Part shown: positions 9,369 through 21,060 of the stretch, one piece after another | Layout of the letters: the number at the start of each line of letters is the position of its first letter | How positions within the stretch are numbered: the stretch's first letter is position 1 | Assembly: GCA_016858145.1 (NCBI GenBank) | Contig: JAEHOE010000191.1 | Coordinates: 62,001 to 126,000, forward strand | Length of the DNA stretch: 64,000 bases | Direction of reading: 5' to 3' | From: Edaphochlamys debaryana | Lineage: Eukaryota; Chlorophyta; Chlorophyceae; Chlamydomonadales | Translations under genes and position numbers: made by a program | Notes under the pieces: generated by a model | Told to the model about the DNA's origin: nothing | The model's database searches: none | The model's input: the letters and a program-made list of their open reading frames with translations, nothing else

Positions 9369-12207
9369 TAAGACTGAGACCAATAAATCTAAGGAGGTTT
9401 CGGCCCTGTTGTGCAGGTGCATGGTGTGTTGTGACGGACAAAAGCTACCGGTTGTGGGCGCAGCCCCATACGCAGGGGGCCTTGAGGGCTGTGTGTGGTT
9501 GGTCGTTGGCGTTTGTACGGTGCCCGATCTGGAAGGGGACAACGAGGGCACCTGGTTCCTGGTTACCATGATTCATGCTGCTTCCATCTCCACCACGGGG
9601 AGAGTGTGGGCAATTGAAGGACAGAGCAGGGGGACAATGCGCACTGCCATTATGTGCGTCGCCTAATCTACATGAGGGTGTGCCGAGGCCTTATCGTTTG
9701 CAGTTGTTTGCTTGGTTTTGGTGTCAGGCACTGGCGTGTCACCGTGCCTGGAAGGTATCCGGAGGGGTACCGGGAGGGGTACCGGGAGGCCGTGTCGGGA
9801 ATTGATGGGGAGTTCGCGGGAAGTCGAAGGGACGGCGGACGCAGGTAGGCGCCGCACGAACCCAATTGCGCCAAGGGGGATTTCGTTAGCAGATTTGCTC
9901 GCCGCAGTCGGTGGAGCTGCGTCGAGGCTTAGTGGCGTAATGTAGTAGGGTGAGCAATCATCGGTGGACAGAGTGTCGTACAATCGGGGATAGCGGGGTA
10001 ATGGGCGCGGGGACAGCCGCCATCGGCGTCTGTTCCCAAGCTCTCTGGTACTGCTTGCCGGTGTTGCTTACATGGTGGACAGACCAAGCCGTTATTGCTG
10101 AGCACGTAGCTAGGAGAGCTGCGTAGCTGCTGTAAGGAGTTGAGTGCGCTCCTGCCGAGTTTGCCATCGACCGTCGATCCGCCAGTAGGCTGAGCGTGCG
10201 AGGGGGCGATAGGCCTAGATCTACGTGTCAGAGGACGTCAGCAAGGGCGTGCCTGCTGGACGTCGCCGTCTTCCCAGCTTGGGAACAGACCGTTTGCTAG
10301 GGACATCATGGGGTCAATAGGACACGCTGGGTCGTGACATTGGTGCAAGGGAGCACGGCACCAGCAGCGTGCAGCCCGTTCAGGGGACGTACCCAGATCT
10401 CTGGGAATCAAAGATTATCATGTGCCAGGTTTGTCGTATCCCCGGGATACGAGTAGAGGGGCCTGTGCTGGTCTTACCGTACGTAACATGGCACTCGGGA
10501 CGTCGAGGCCCCAGTGGTTGGAGGCCAGCCTTTGTACGAGTAAGATTTATCCAACTAGGGCTGGAGATAGGTGCAGGGTGCACCATAGCTGCAGTAGACA
10601 AGCGGGAGCAAGCGCTACTGCATGCGTGTGATGTGCTGAGGTAAGGTCTGGGCTTTTATTTGCCGGTTGTGGGTCTGGGAACGAACAGCACGCGCATGCA
10701 AGGTTCCAACGCATGTTCCGAACACGCCCTGGGTCTGGCAGTTTAGCTCAGGGCGCTGATGGCTTGGCCCATTGCGGACTGGAGTGGCCTAGGGAGTGGC
10801 CTAGGATGCGATGGTTACAGCAGGAACCGCCTCCGAGCACCAGCTGAGAGGGGTTAAGCGTAAAGCGCCACCTACCGGGTATGGGCCTCCATACCAGCAC
10901 CACCCTCAGCTGCAGCCAACTGTTGGTCGTTGAACCACATCGAGGGGGTCGCCGAGGGGAGACCCCTCAAAACTTCTTTTCTGGCGCTTGGCCTACCAAG
11001 CGCAAAGGTCTGGGAAGCGGTCTAGGCCCGCAAGCGGGTTCTGTGAAGGGCCAAGGCACGTCCAGGCACGTCGAGGGCCACCACTGACTCACACCACCAG
11101 GCACAGCGTCACAACATCCCACCAAAATGCCCCTAGCGCCGCACAGGCAACCAGAGGGCCACCAAGACATCCAGCAAAGCACCACCCGCAGCATGTATGA
11201 CATCGAACACAACATCACACCTTTCCGCAAAGCCATTCGTCCGTACAGCCCCGCAGATGCCGCACCATGCTAGCTCTGCGTGCGAATGGTTGGGACTTCT
11301 ATGCGGCGGCACGAGGGCTGCCGATCGTGGCCTGACGCGGCACAAGGCCCGCCTACCAGCCAACTTAGCTGATACCCTATGGCTCAGACGAGCGTAGTAG
11401 TGCAACAACGACCGGACGTGCGAGGAGACATAGTACGCCGCCTTCAAGCTTCGAGTCCCAGAGCTCGCCCTTACATGCAGTCTCTCCGCTAGCCGTCCAT
11501 ACCCTCCAACAAGCGAAAATGAAGCTCATCTGGCCGAACGAGGTGTCAGTCCGCGGTCACTCCTCGATGCGTGCTATTTTCTTGCTGCGGCCCCGCCGAG
11601 GCGGGGCCGCAGGTATGTTCTGTGTGTTCTGTGTTCTGTGTGTTCTGTGGCCTAGGCCAGCGCTGCACTCGAGAGGGGAAGGTTGCACTCCTGAGGACTT
11701 GGTTGGGGCGGAAAGGGTGGATAATCTATCATGAACCTATCATCGATCATCAAGAGGTACCTCATCATCCGTGTCATTCTTTATGGCAAGGTCTGATTGC
11801 TGTGCGCCCGTATCAGCGGTGCATGCGTCACGTCACTGAGGAGATTGAGGGTGTGCATACCACACCTTCAGGTTGGGGAGAGGCGCAGGGAGGTGTCGAA
11901 TGGATAGGACGGATCCGTCCTCCCTCCGGAGGGGGCCTGATTGTGCGGGGTGTTGTTGTTGGCTCGCCCCTTCAGGGGCAAGACAGGGCTTTTGGGGTCA
12001 AAGGCACCCCCCGGCCCTTAGTTTAAATCGCCCGGATCCGAGTTGAATGGAGCAAATGGGACGAGATGGGGGAGCGAGAATAGAGTTCTCCGCTTTGGGA
12101 ATAGGCGCTGGACGGCGGCGCAGGCGTGGCGCTGGGGGTAGTGCAAAGGCCGCGATTTCCCGCGCAAGTATAAGCGATCCGCCGATTCGTTCCGGCGCTG
12201 CCGGCAG
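9369..12207. other. Gene-poor region between MYB gene and LTR element
   Basis: I see no supportable gene. It includes the likely 3' untranslated region of the MYB gene (to about 10145), a dispersed 32-base repeat at 10803-10834 that matches 455-486, and a TGTTCTGTG-type microsatellite at 11616-11652. Base composition is less GC-rich than in the gene block, as in the first 3 kb. Confidence 0.55.
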
Positions 12208-14400
12208 CAAGCGGAGCGACCACACCAACGGGGTAGAGACCAGATTTACACAGATAAAATTTTCGCCGTGCACTGCTTCCTGATGTAGTCTGCTGCTGCC
12301 GAAGGTGTAGTTGCCGCGCCCTTGGACCGTTGCAGAGCCCTTGAACACGCACAGCGAGGGAGGGTAAGAAGACCCCCCGCACGCCGGGTTTAGAGAGGAC
12401 GGATATAAACTGCCGGTGGTGTGCGGATCACCACGCAGTACCAGAGTCTTGAGTCGAAGCGGAAGCTGTTTAGGTCACGGACAGACGGCGGAAACGCCTG
12501 ACGGTGAGGTATCAGAGTATAGGTGTCACGGACAGACGGCGGAAACGTCTGACGGTGAGGTAGACCGGTGCACACGCACGCAGGGCAAGGTACGGTGCTT
12601 GGCCTGGGGGCGGGCAAAGGGTGCACGGGCAACACGGGCAGGCGGAGGCTGCTGCGCCGCTGCCGGGGTCCTCAGGCAGGGGCGGGGGCTTGACTGGCAC
12701 GGGCCTGCTGGGACGAAGGGTGCACGGGCCAATACGAGCAGGGGCTTGACCACTGCTGGTAATTGTGGCCGATGTTCACTGACAGGAGCGGAGGCTTAGG
12801 CACTCGAACCTGTGGGAACAGAGGGCGGAGCCGAGAAGGGGGCAATACCACCGCGCCGGGGCTGTGGGCGCAGAAAGGGGTAGACGGGGCGATTGGTACC
12901 GCCTCACGTCCACTGGGCCGGCCAGGGGTAACGGGGTTACCTACCGGGTTAGCCAAACTCTGCTGGACGAGGAGCCTTAACCTGCTATGGGCAACTATCG
13001 GCGTCCAAACCGAGTGCTGTGGTGAAGGATGGAGTATAAAGGGTCGGGGGAGTCGAATGTAATATCTGTGGAGATTACAGGACTTGAGTTCCAAGCGACG
13101 GGTGGTCAGTCCGGCGCCGTATAACAGAGCTTCAGAGGTTCAGAGTCTAAGAGCTTGTTTTGAGTCAGAGAGCTTTGATAAGAGAGCTTGTTCGTATGCG
13201 TTTGCTTTGTTGTTTGCTAGGTTAAGCCGCAAAAGGGCCACGACCCGGTCTTATAAGCAAGTCTGAGCGGGCCCAATGAGGGCTGCCGTACCAATCCGGC
13301 CCTCCGACACCCGATCCCGGCATTCCGGAAGTCGAGGCCCGCGCAGGCCCGCGATGGGCCTGCGTCGGGAGGTGTCGGAACGTGGCGCGGGGCCCACCCG
13401 GAGCCGAAGGGCTCGGCCTTTCGGGCGCCGCCACGAGCCCAGCCAGGGTGCTCTAGGAGCATCCGAGTGATGCTATGGGCAGCAGGCGGGCGGCTTGGGT
13501 GCGCCGGCGCTGGGTGGCGCCGGCGCTTCGCCGGAGTGGGCACAACCCGGCCCCGGCGGCGCTCACCACGAAACACCAAACACACAGACTGCGCAGCGCC
13601 ACCAAGGGAACGGGTGTGGCCTCGCTCGCGACTCCGCGCCTTCGAGCGCGCGCTACCCAAATCACCTACCTACCCTTGCCTCGCCTAGCTAACCCAAGCA
13701 CCTACATCAAAAGCTCTTGGTCAACCTGACGCAGTGCTCGCTTTAATCCGCTCTGGGAACGCTCTGCCGCTGGGGGCGCTCTGGCTCACGGCTGCGCCAG
13801 CCAAACTCCCACGTCGCTAAAGTTGCCAGTGTCACCGCCTATCTCCACGCACGCAGACACTGCTTGCTGCGCTGCTGGGGCTCCTCGCGGCGCTTGGGCT
13901 CCGCTTTGCCGTGTTCTTCTTTTCTCCTCGTGCGCCTGTGCATCGCCATACTCCTCATACTGCTTCGATGCTCCACGTAGAAGATACTGCGGCTGGGAAG
14001 AAGGGCAGCGCGTGAAGGCCCAGACTTGGCGCGAAAGGCCTCGCGCCTCACGGCGCTCGGCCGGCAAGCTCGGGCACAAGGTGACGATATTCATCGTCTT
14101 GTTCACCTCCTAATCCATACCTTCCTTGCGGTCGTGTGACCGCGCCACCAGCCGGCCCTCGGCAACTCGCAAGTCGCGTGATCGCACACACGCTCTGCGA
14201 ATGCCTAGGCCGCTCAAATGCGCTGTCGTCGTCCTGACAGCGCAAGGGCACGAGACGGTGCCGGGGGTGCCGGGTTTGGCACGTACCCGCTCGGCGCCTC
14301 CCCGGGGCCCCTACGCATGAAGGTAGAGACGGCGGCGAGGGCCGGGCACGCAAGCGGGTATGGACCCCGCTTGGGTACATAGTCGTGTGCGGCCGTCAGC
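12208..14400 (-). repeat. Long terminal repeat, left copy
   Basis: This copy is 2193 bases and matches 18870-21060 with about nine substitutions and two single-base indels. Read on the minus strand it begins TGACGGCC and ends CGCTTG, so it has the usual TG start but not the usual CA end. A minus-strand TGTAA at about 12244-12248 lies close to its 3' end, as expected for the R region. Inside it, a 51-bp tandem duplication starts at 12474 and 12525, and an aagggtgcacgggc motif occurs twice. GCTGCCGGCAG flanks this copy on both sides (12197-12207 and 14399-14409). Confidence 0.82.
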
Positions 14401-16115
14401 TGCCGGCAGGCGATCCTATCCGGGAACGACGCCCCGTCGGTCGAACCTGGAGCCGGGCTGCGCAGACCGGTTATGTTGTCCACCCTGTCCATGCATCCGC
14501 CTGCCACCCTGGCGCCTCGCAGCACACCTGGTAGGGCCCGAGCCCATCCACAAGAGACGCTGCTGGCGCCCTCATATGGTTCCATCGTAGCAGGTAGCAG
14601 GGACCTTGACTTGATATGTACAGGTTGGGTTGATGGAGCCGGTGGGGGTTGGAGACACGGCGGGGGGAAGGAGGGAAAGAGGGAGATGGAGACACGCCGT
14701 GTTGTAACCCGCCACGGGTTTGGGTGCGCAGGACAGGCCCGCGGTGTCACACACAAACCGCCATGCTGTCGGGAGCCAAAAGGCAACGCTGGTAGTACTG
14801 TTGCCGGTTGTTGTTGGCGGTCGTTGTTGCGGGCTTGAAGACACGGCTGAGGGGAAGAGGGATGTACAGGTTTGCCGTGTCGCAAGCCGCCGCGTTTATC
14901 GCGCAGTCAAATAATAACCAGGAAACGTAGTCAGGGGTTGTAGGCGCTGGAGTCGATACGAAGGAGGAGGGGAGAGGGGAGAGGGATGTGTGACACGCAG
15001 GCCGCCGTTGTTTTGGGTGCCCCAAAGAGAACGAAAGTAGTCAACTTGAACGCAGGAGACGGATTCGGGAGTCCGGACATAAAGTTGAGAGGGTACGCTT
15101 GTATCCTGCGGCGCAACGAACTGGGGCCTTGGGGGGCGGCCGCTCGGGTCATGCGGCACGGGCCCTCCCAGGCGCACGGCATGGCCGCATGGGCAGTTGC
15201 CATCTCAGCGACCCTGAGGCGAACCCGCTTAGTAGCATTCGTCCATTGTGTTGCACTGCAAGGAACCCTTGCTTGAAGGAAGCCCTCCACTGCTGAATCC
15301 ATCGCCAACTCCATAGACTCAGTGCCATTCTTGCTGACATCTTGATGAATAGCCTTGATGAATACCCTGTAGTCAGTTTCAAGTCCAGTTAGTATCGCCT
15401 TGTGCCGGGAGTCGCGGCCCAACACTGCATTCGGCATCGGCTGCTGGTCGCCGGCGATCAGAGCTGCTGTTTGGCTGGCGCTGAATCAAGGTACGCCGGG
15501 GATGGTGATCGACGGTTCCACGGTTGGCGTGGGTAGGGGCGGTTCCCGCCATAGAGCGGTTCCCGCCACAAGCCTAGGGTCGTCGGAGCCATTAGAGCAG
15601 AGAATGCCCCTGCCACCCCACGTGGACGAGAATGATATTGCACCAGCAGAAGTTATGCTGCTGGCGTGCTCTGCATGATAGCACAGCCTCCATTACTGTC
15701 AGGTGTCATGGGGCATTGCAGCAACGAGCGCTCATGGTAGCGCTTGGTGTGGCGCCTTCCCAGGCCCAACACCAGTCGTTATGACGGAAAGAACGGCGTC
15801 GGGGTTGTCGGACAGTCGCCGTTGAAGGATGGGGCAAGGAACTCAAAGCCCACTCCCTTAGGCCAAACCTCGCCCGTGCCACAGGTTGGCAGGCGGCCAG
15901 GAACATGCTGGAGGGGGTCCAACCATCAAAGGTGTAGCCCACGCAGCATGTAGACCATGTAGCACTGAAGAGTAGGGGTGCTGCGGGTCCGGCAGCAATA
16001 CGTTTGTTGAGGCGGCACATCAACGCCAAGAGCGGGACCTGACGAGGGGCCCGGCTCTTGGCAAGGGGGCTCCACAGGGCACTGACACAAGGGCCCTGTG
16101 GGGCGCGGCGGCCGG
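14401..16115. other. LTR element interior without recognisable pol
   Basis: Pol would be expected here, downstream of gag on the minus strand, but no polymerase or integrase motif is visible. A minus-strand frame at 14931-15437 is the only protein-like piece. Its start (ILTGLETDYRVFIKAI) vaguely resembles the gag segments of copia elements, which is not enough for a call. Between 14600 and 15000 there are degenerate purine-rich repeats near 14640, 14835 and 14960. Confidence 0.5.
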
Positions 16116-18488
16116 CTAGGCCGCACGAGGGTCCCATACCTGAACTTCCTCCTCATCCTCGTCCGTGTTCAGGTCCGATGCAAGAGGGCTCCTAGCCCGC
16201 CGTGGCGGGCTGAGACCGTTGCATGGCAGTGGAGAGCCATGGCGCCTGCGGGACTGGTCGACACTTGGCGACAAGCGGCTGCTCCTGGGGTCGAATGGAG
16301 CATGGGCGTCCGCCGAAGGCAAGGGGGCACGCCGGTGGCAGCCGTCAGGGCGGCGAGCAGGCACATGACGGAGCGGCTGGGCGCCGGCATCACGGCGCTG
16401 CTGGTTGTAGCGCCGGCTGGGCTGCGAAGGCGGCTTGGCGTTAACCGGCTGAGCAGGCGCGCGGCTTGGGCCACGAGGCCTCTGCCTGCGGACGGGGGCC
16501 TGTTGAAACTGTCGCTGTGCCTGCCTAGCCGCACGGAAGAGCTCCTGCGGCGGAAGCAAGGCAGCAACCAACTCGAGGACCCGACGAGACTGGGTCACAG
16601 GCGGAGGGGCTCGAGGGTTGTGCTGTTGTTGCGCCTGCCGCCGGCCATGAGGCACACGCTGATGTTGAGACGCACCGTTGCAGCGGTTGCCATGGGGGCC
16701 AGTCTTGGGGCGCCCCAGTTGAGCATGTTGACGGTTGGGTCGTTTGTTCATGTCTTGGGGCTTGGCCCGTCCACCACCGGGCACATGGCGTGACCGGGGT
16801 TGATGGTTGATGGGCAGGGGCGTGTTGCCCTCGTCGGCGGACACTGTGGTGTGTCCGCAGCCCTGGGTTGGTCTTATCGTTGGTATTGAGCGTCTTGACA
16901 GGTCGGAGACGTCTTGTTGGTGACGGTTGGCCCTGGGTACCGTTGCCTCAGCCGAAAGCGCACGGTTGTTGGCGGTCAGGGCTGCAGGAGTGGGGCAAAC
17001 GGCACAAGCAGAGGGTTCTGGGGCGGAGCACTGTCGCCGGAGTTGAGGCAGTGGCCGCGGGTTGACAGAACCGTCGGGGCTCATAACCACGTAGACTTCA
17101 GACGTTGGGGCACGACGACGCATTGTTGCAGGGGGACTTGACTGAGCGGCGCCATTGTTGGCTTCCAACCGGTCCAACCTTGACCGTAGCTCATTCATCT
17201 CTGCTTCTTGCTCATCTTGTTGCCTCGACATGGAGTTGATTGTGCTTAGTAGGCCGAGTACCGAAGCAGTTAGTTGCTCTATGGCCTCATGCACCGAATG
17301 CCAAGGATCACGGTCGTAGTCTTCGCCTGAAGGCGGTGGTGACTGGACGGGGCTCGATGGGGTACACTCGTAGTCATCTTGGGTGACGTACACGGCCAAC
17401 GATGCTGATCTTGGGCTTTGCTCTTGGCCATGATGCCATTGGGCTTGATGTGCAGGCGGGGCCACACGGCAAGTTGCAGTGCGGGTGGCCTGCGCCGTGG
17501 GGCAAAGAGCAAGAAGGGCAGCGGGCGCAGATCTTGGCCTGGGCTGCTCTTCGTAGTCCTCTTCAACCAAATACACGGCTGCGAGAGGCAGTACGGGCAG
17601 TCCGGGTTGGCAGTTCGAGGACTGGGGCGAAGGAGGGCAGACAGAGGTGTCAACGGTATAGACGGCGGCGGGCTCGTAGCCCTCGCCATCATGCCACTGC
17701 GACGGTGCAGCACACTGTGACGAGTCTTGAGCGTCTTCGAAGTGCACTCTGCGGCGGGGAGAGCGGGAGGCACGGGCAGAGGCTGAAGAGTCACTGCTGC
17801 CGTAGCCGCCACTATCCCCGCTGTCGCTGTCCTCATAGTAGTCCGCCTCATCCCATGAGCCAGCATCGTGTCCGTCATCTGACGCCGTGCGCCCGCTAGC
17901 CACGTTGTGGGAAGGGGAAGCGGGGGCTGTGCCGCAGTGCGGCGGCGGCGGAGACGGGTCTCGTGGTGACCCCTCACGCCGGGGATACTTGGAGCCCTCC
18001 TCCACATAGATCGCACTTTCAATTGCCTGATCCAAGTCACGGGGCTTAAACAGGTACAGCTTATCCCCGATGAAGCACCGAAGGCCACGGATGAAGTTGT
18101 GCATGTGGGTCAGGTCCAGCGGGGACCCTGACAGGCCCAACTGAGTCAGTAAGCCTCGATAGCGGTCAGCGTAGTCCCGAACGGACTCGCTACTCCCCTG
18201 TGTGCAGTTCGCGAGCCGATAATGCAGCACCTCCGATCGCTCAGCGTAGCGTTCTTTAAGCGCTGAGCAGAAGTCGGTCCATGTGGTGAGGCGTTGGGGA
18301 ACAGACCTGGCCCATTGAGAGGCATGGGGCCCAAGGCGACAGCGGGCAACGTTCAGACGTTCTTGCTCGCTCCATCCAAACGCCTGCCCATAGTGCCCGA
18401 TTTCTGCAATCCAATCGGCGGGTGTTGCTGCACGGGGGTCGTAAAGCGCCACGCACTGGAGCGCATGAGGGTTGACACCAACGGCCAT
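16116..18488 (-). CDS. Retrotransposon Gag polyprotein
   Basis: Structural protein that would form the particle packaging the element's RNA. It is 790 residues and the ATG at 18488 is the first in frame. Residues about 20-125 form a retrotransposon Gag domain with the pattern seen in Ty3 elements (ARCRLGPHASQWARSV, then WTDFCSALKERYAERSEV, then SESVRDYADRYRGLLTQL). A Ser/Pro-rich acidic middle follows. A short coiled coil (EQEAEMNELRSRLDRLEAN) lies near residues 420-445, followed by a basic Arg/Pro/Gln-rich tail. No CCHC zinc knuckle is visible. The frame is intact, which agrees with the very similar repeats. It ends in an acidic stretch and no pol frame follows. Confidence 0.85.
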   Translation of the reverse strand: MAVGVNPHALQCVALYDPRAATPADWIAEIGHYGQAFGWSEQERLNVARCRLGPHASQWARSVPQRLTTWTDFCSALKERYAERSEVLHYRLANCTQGSSESVRDYADRYRGLLTQLGLSGSPLDLTHMHNFIRGLRCFIGDKLYLFKPRDLDQAIESAIYVEEGSKYPRREGSPRDPSPPPPHCGTAPASPSHNVASGRTASDDGHDAGSWDEADYYEDSDSGDSGGYGSSDSSASARASRSPRRRVHFEDAQDSSQCAAPSQWHDGEGYEPAAVYTVDTSVCPPSPQSSNCQPGLPVLPLAAVYLVEEDYEEQPRPRSAPAALLALCPTAQATRTATCRVAPPAHQAQWHHGQEQSPRSASLAVYVTQDDYECTPSSPVQSPPPSGEDYDRDPWHSVHEAIEQLTASVLGLLSTINSMSRQQDEQEAEMNELRSRLDRLEANNGAAQSSPPATMRRRAPTSEVYVVMSPDGSVNPRPLPQLRRQCSAPEPSACAVCPTPAALTANNRALSAEATVPRANRHQQDVSDLSRRSIPTIRPTQGCGHTTVSADEGNTPLPINHQPRSRHVPGGGRAKPQDMNKRPNRQHAQLGRPKTGPHGNRCNGASQHQRVPHGRRQAQQQHNPRAPPPVTQSRRVLELVAALLPPQELFRAARQAQRQFQQAPVRRQRPRGPSRAPAQPVNAKPPSQPSRRYNQQRRDAGAQPLRHVPARRPDGCHRRAPLPSADAHAPFDPRSSRLSPSVDQSRRRHGSPLPCNGLSPPRRARSPLASDLNTDEDEEEVQVWDPRAA

Positions 18489-18542
18489 AATTTCTTAGCT
18501 TCTCCTGCGTGGGAATGCGCGAAGGAGGGAGTGGTGAAGAAT

Positions 18543-18731
18543 GCGCGTTGGCTTAACTGGAGGTGTTGTCACCTGCAGGAAAGAGGTAATGCGCGGCGGA
18601 GGTAGGGGGGAATGCGAGGAGGAGAGAGAGGTGGAGACGGCGCGTTGGCTTGACTGGAGGTGTTGTCACCTGCAGGAAAGGGGTAATGCGCGGCGGAGGT
18701 AGGGGGGAATGCGAGGAGGAGAGAGAGGTGG
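18543..18731. repeat. 97-bp tandem duplication in the gag leader
   Basis: Two units starting at 18543 and 18640 differ by only a few bases. They lie between the primer-binding-like site and the gag start codon, so they are in the untranslated leader where packaging signals usually lie. Confidence 0.88.
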
Positions 18732-18856
18732 ATTTACGAAGAAGACGAAAGGCCGGGTTCTTGACGCCGCGGCGGTTTTAGCCGCGGGTGTCTTAAGCAG
18801 ACGGTGAGCTCCGCTGCAGTCGGATGCTCACGAACGCGTGTGTGACTTGCAACACA

Positions 18857-18869
18857 GGTCCCGCTACCA
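18857..18869 (-). other. Primer-binding-like site
   Basis: On the minus strand the sequence directly next to the right repeat reads TGGTAGCGGGACC. Primer-binding sites of LTR elements begin TGG, and TGGTAGC is shared with sites that use the initiator methionine tRNA. The full tRNA match was not tested. Confidence 0.5.
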
Positions 18870-21060
18870 CAAGCGGAGCGACCACACCAACGGGGTAGAG
18901 ACCAGATTTACACAGATAAAATTTTCGCCGTGCACTGCTTCCTGATGTAGTCTGCTGCTGCCGAAGGTGTAGTTGCCGCGCCCTTGGACCGTTGCAGAGC
19001 CCTTGAACACGCACAGTGAGGGAGGGTAAGAAGACCCCCCGCACGCCGGGTTTAGAGAGGACGGATATAAACTGCCGGTGGTGTGCGGATCACCACGCAG
19101 TACCAGAGTCTTGAGTCGAAGCGGAAGCTGTTTAGGTCACGGACAGACGGCGGAAACGCCTGACGGTGAGGTATCAGAGTATAGGTGTCACGGACAGACG
19201 GCGGAAACGTCTGACGGTGAGGTAGACCGGTGCACACGCACGCAGGGCAAGGTACGGTGCTTGGCCTGGGGGCGGGCAAAGGGTGCACGGGCAACACGGG
19301 CAGGCGGAGGCTGCTGCGCCGCTGCCGGGGTCCTCAGGCAGGGGCGGGGGCTTGACTGGCACGGGCCTGCTGGGACGAAGGGTGCACGGGCCAATACGAG
19401 CAGGGGCTTGACCACTGCTGGTAATTGTGGCCGATGTTCACTGACAGGAGCGGAGGCTTAGGCACTCGAACCTGTGGGAACAGAGGGCGGAGCCGAGAAG
19501 GGGGCAATACCGCCGCGCCGGGGCTGTGGGCGCAGAAAGGGGTAGACGGGGCGATTGGTACCGCCTCACGTCCACTGGGCCGGCCAGGGGTAACGGGGTT
19601 ACCTACCGGGTTAGCCAAACTCTGCTGGACGAGGAGCCTTAACCTGCTATGGGCAACTATCGGCGTCCAAACCGAGTGCTGTTGTGAAGGATGGAGTATA
19701 AAGGGTCGGGGAGTCGAATGTAATATCTGTGGAGATTACAGGACTTGGGTTCCAAGCGACGGGTGGTCAGTCCGGCGCCGTATAACAGAGCTTCAGAGGT
19801 TCAGAGTCTAAGAGCTTGTTTGGAGTCAGAGAGCTTTGATAAGAGAGCTTGTTCGTATGCGTTTGCTTTGTTGTTTGCTAGGTTAAGCCGCAAAAGGGCC
19901 ACGACCCGGTCTTATAAGCAAGTCTGAGCGGGCCCAATGAGGGCTGCCGTACCAATCCGGCCCTCCGACACCCGATCCCGGCATTCCGGAAGTCGAGGCC
20001 CGCGCAGGCCCGCGATGGGCCTGCGTCGGGAGGTGTCGGAACGTGGCGCGGGGCCCACCCGGAGCCGAAGGGCTCGGCCTTTCGGGCGCCGCCACGAGCC
20101 CAGCCAGGGTGCTCAGGAGCATCCGAGTGATGCTATGGGCAGCAGGCGGGCGGCTTGGGTGCGCCGGCGCTGGGTGGCGCCGGCGCTTCGCCGGAGTGGG
20201 CACAACCCGGCCCCGGCGGCGCTCACCACGAAACACCAAACACACAGACTGCGCAGCGCCACCAAGGGAACGGGTGTGGCCTCGCTCGCGACTCCGCGCC
20301 TTCGAGCGCGCGCTACCCAAATCACCTACCTACCCTTGCCTCGCCTAGCTAACCCAAGCACCTACATCAAAAGCTCTTGGTCAACCTGACGCAGTGCTCG
20401 CTTTAATCCGCTCTGGGAACGCTCTGCCGCTGGGGGCGCTCTGGCTCACGGCTGCGCCAGCCAAACTCCCACGTCGCTAAAGTTGCCAGTGTCACCGCCT
20501 ATCTCCACGCACGCAGACACTGCTTGCTGCGCTGCTGGGGCTCCTCGCGGCGCTTGGGCTCCGCTTTGCCGTGTTCTTCTTTTCTCCTCGTGCGCCTGTG
20601 CATCGCCATACTCCTCATACTGCTTCGATGCTCCACGTAGAAGATACTGCGGCTGGGAAGAAGGGCAGCGCGTGAAGGCCCAGACTTGGCGCGAAAGGCC
20701 TCGCGCCTCACGGCGCTCGGCCGGCAAGCTCGGGCACAAGGTGACGATATTCATCGTCTTGTTCACCTCCTAATCCATACCTTCCTTGCGGTCGTGTGAC
20801 CGCGCCACCAACCGGCCCTCGGCAACTCGCAAGTCTCGTGATCGCACACACGCTCTGCGAATGCTTAGGCCGCTCAAATGCGCTGTCGTCGTCCTGACAG
20901 CGCAAGGGCACGAGACGGTGCCGGGGGTGCCGGGTTTGGCACGTACCCGCTCGGCGCCTCCCCGGGGCCCCTACGCATGAAGGTAGAGACGGCGGCGAGG
21001 GCCGGGCACGCAAGCGGGTATGGACCCCGCTTGGGTACATAGTCGTGTGCGGCCGTCAGC
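18870..21060 (-). repeat. Long terminal repeat, right copy
   Basis: This copy is 2191 bases and about 99.5% identical to 12208-14400. It is the 5' LTR if gag sets the orientation. Open frames inside are the same shadows as in the left copy, and none is a convincing gene. TATAAA-like stretches lie on the plus strand (for example near 19067 and 19696), opposite to gag, so the promoter direction is not certain. Confidence 0.82.

Larger units (their letters stand above)
12208..21060 (-). mobile_element. Ty3-type LTR retrotransposon, gag only
   Basis: Two direct repeats of about 2.19 kb flank a 4.5 kb interior with a gag ORF on the minus strand. A primer-binding-like site next to the right repeat fits a 5' LTR on the right and a 3' LTR on the left. 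No protease, reverse transcriptase or integrase motif is seen in any frame of the interior, so the copy cannot move without help. The near identity of the repeats points to recent insertion or recent gene conversion. Two things do not fit a simple intact element: no purine tract lies next to the left repeat, and no clear outer target-site duplication is present. The left repeat could be a separate solo LTR. Confidence 0.72.

Noticed and set aside
11430..11480. Possible tRNA (TTCGAGTCC-like stretch)
   Set aside because: No acceptor stem or anticodon arm can be paired around it.
12208..14400. Open frames of 127-150 codons inside the LTR, duplicated in both copies
   Set aside because: Their conservation only reflects the near identity of the repeats, and they have no protein features.
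12208..21060. DIRS/Kangaroo-type tyrosine recombinase element
   Set aside because: Volvocine algae have such elements, but the gag is Ty3-like, the repeats are simple direct repeats, and no recombinase is seen.
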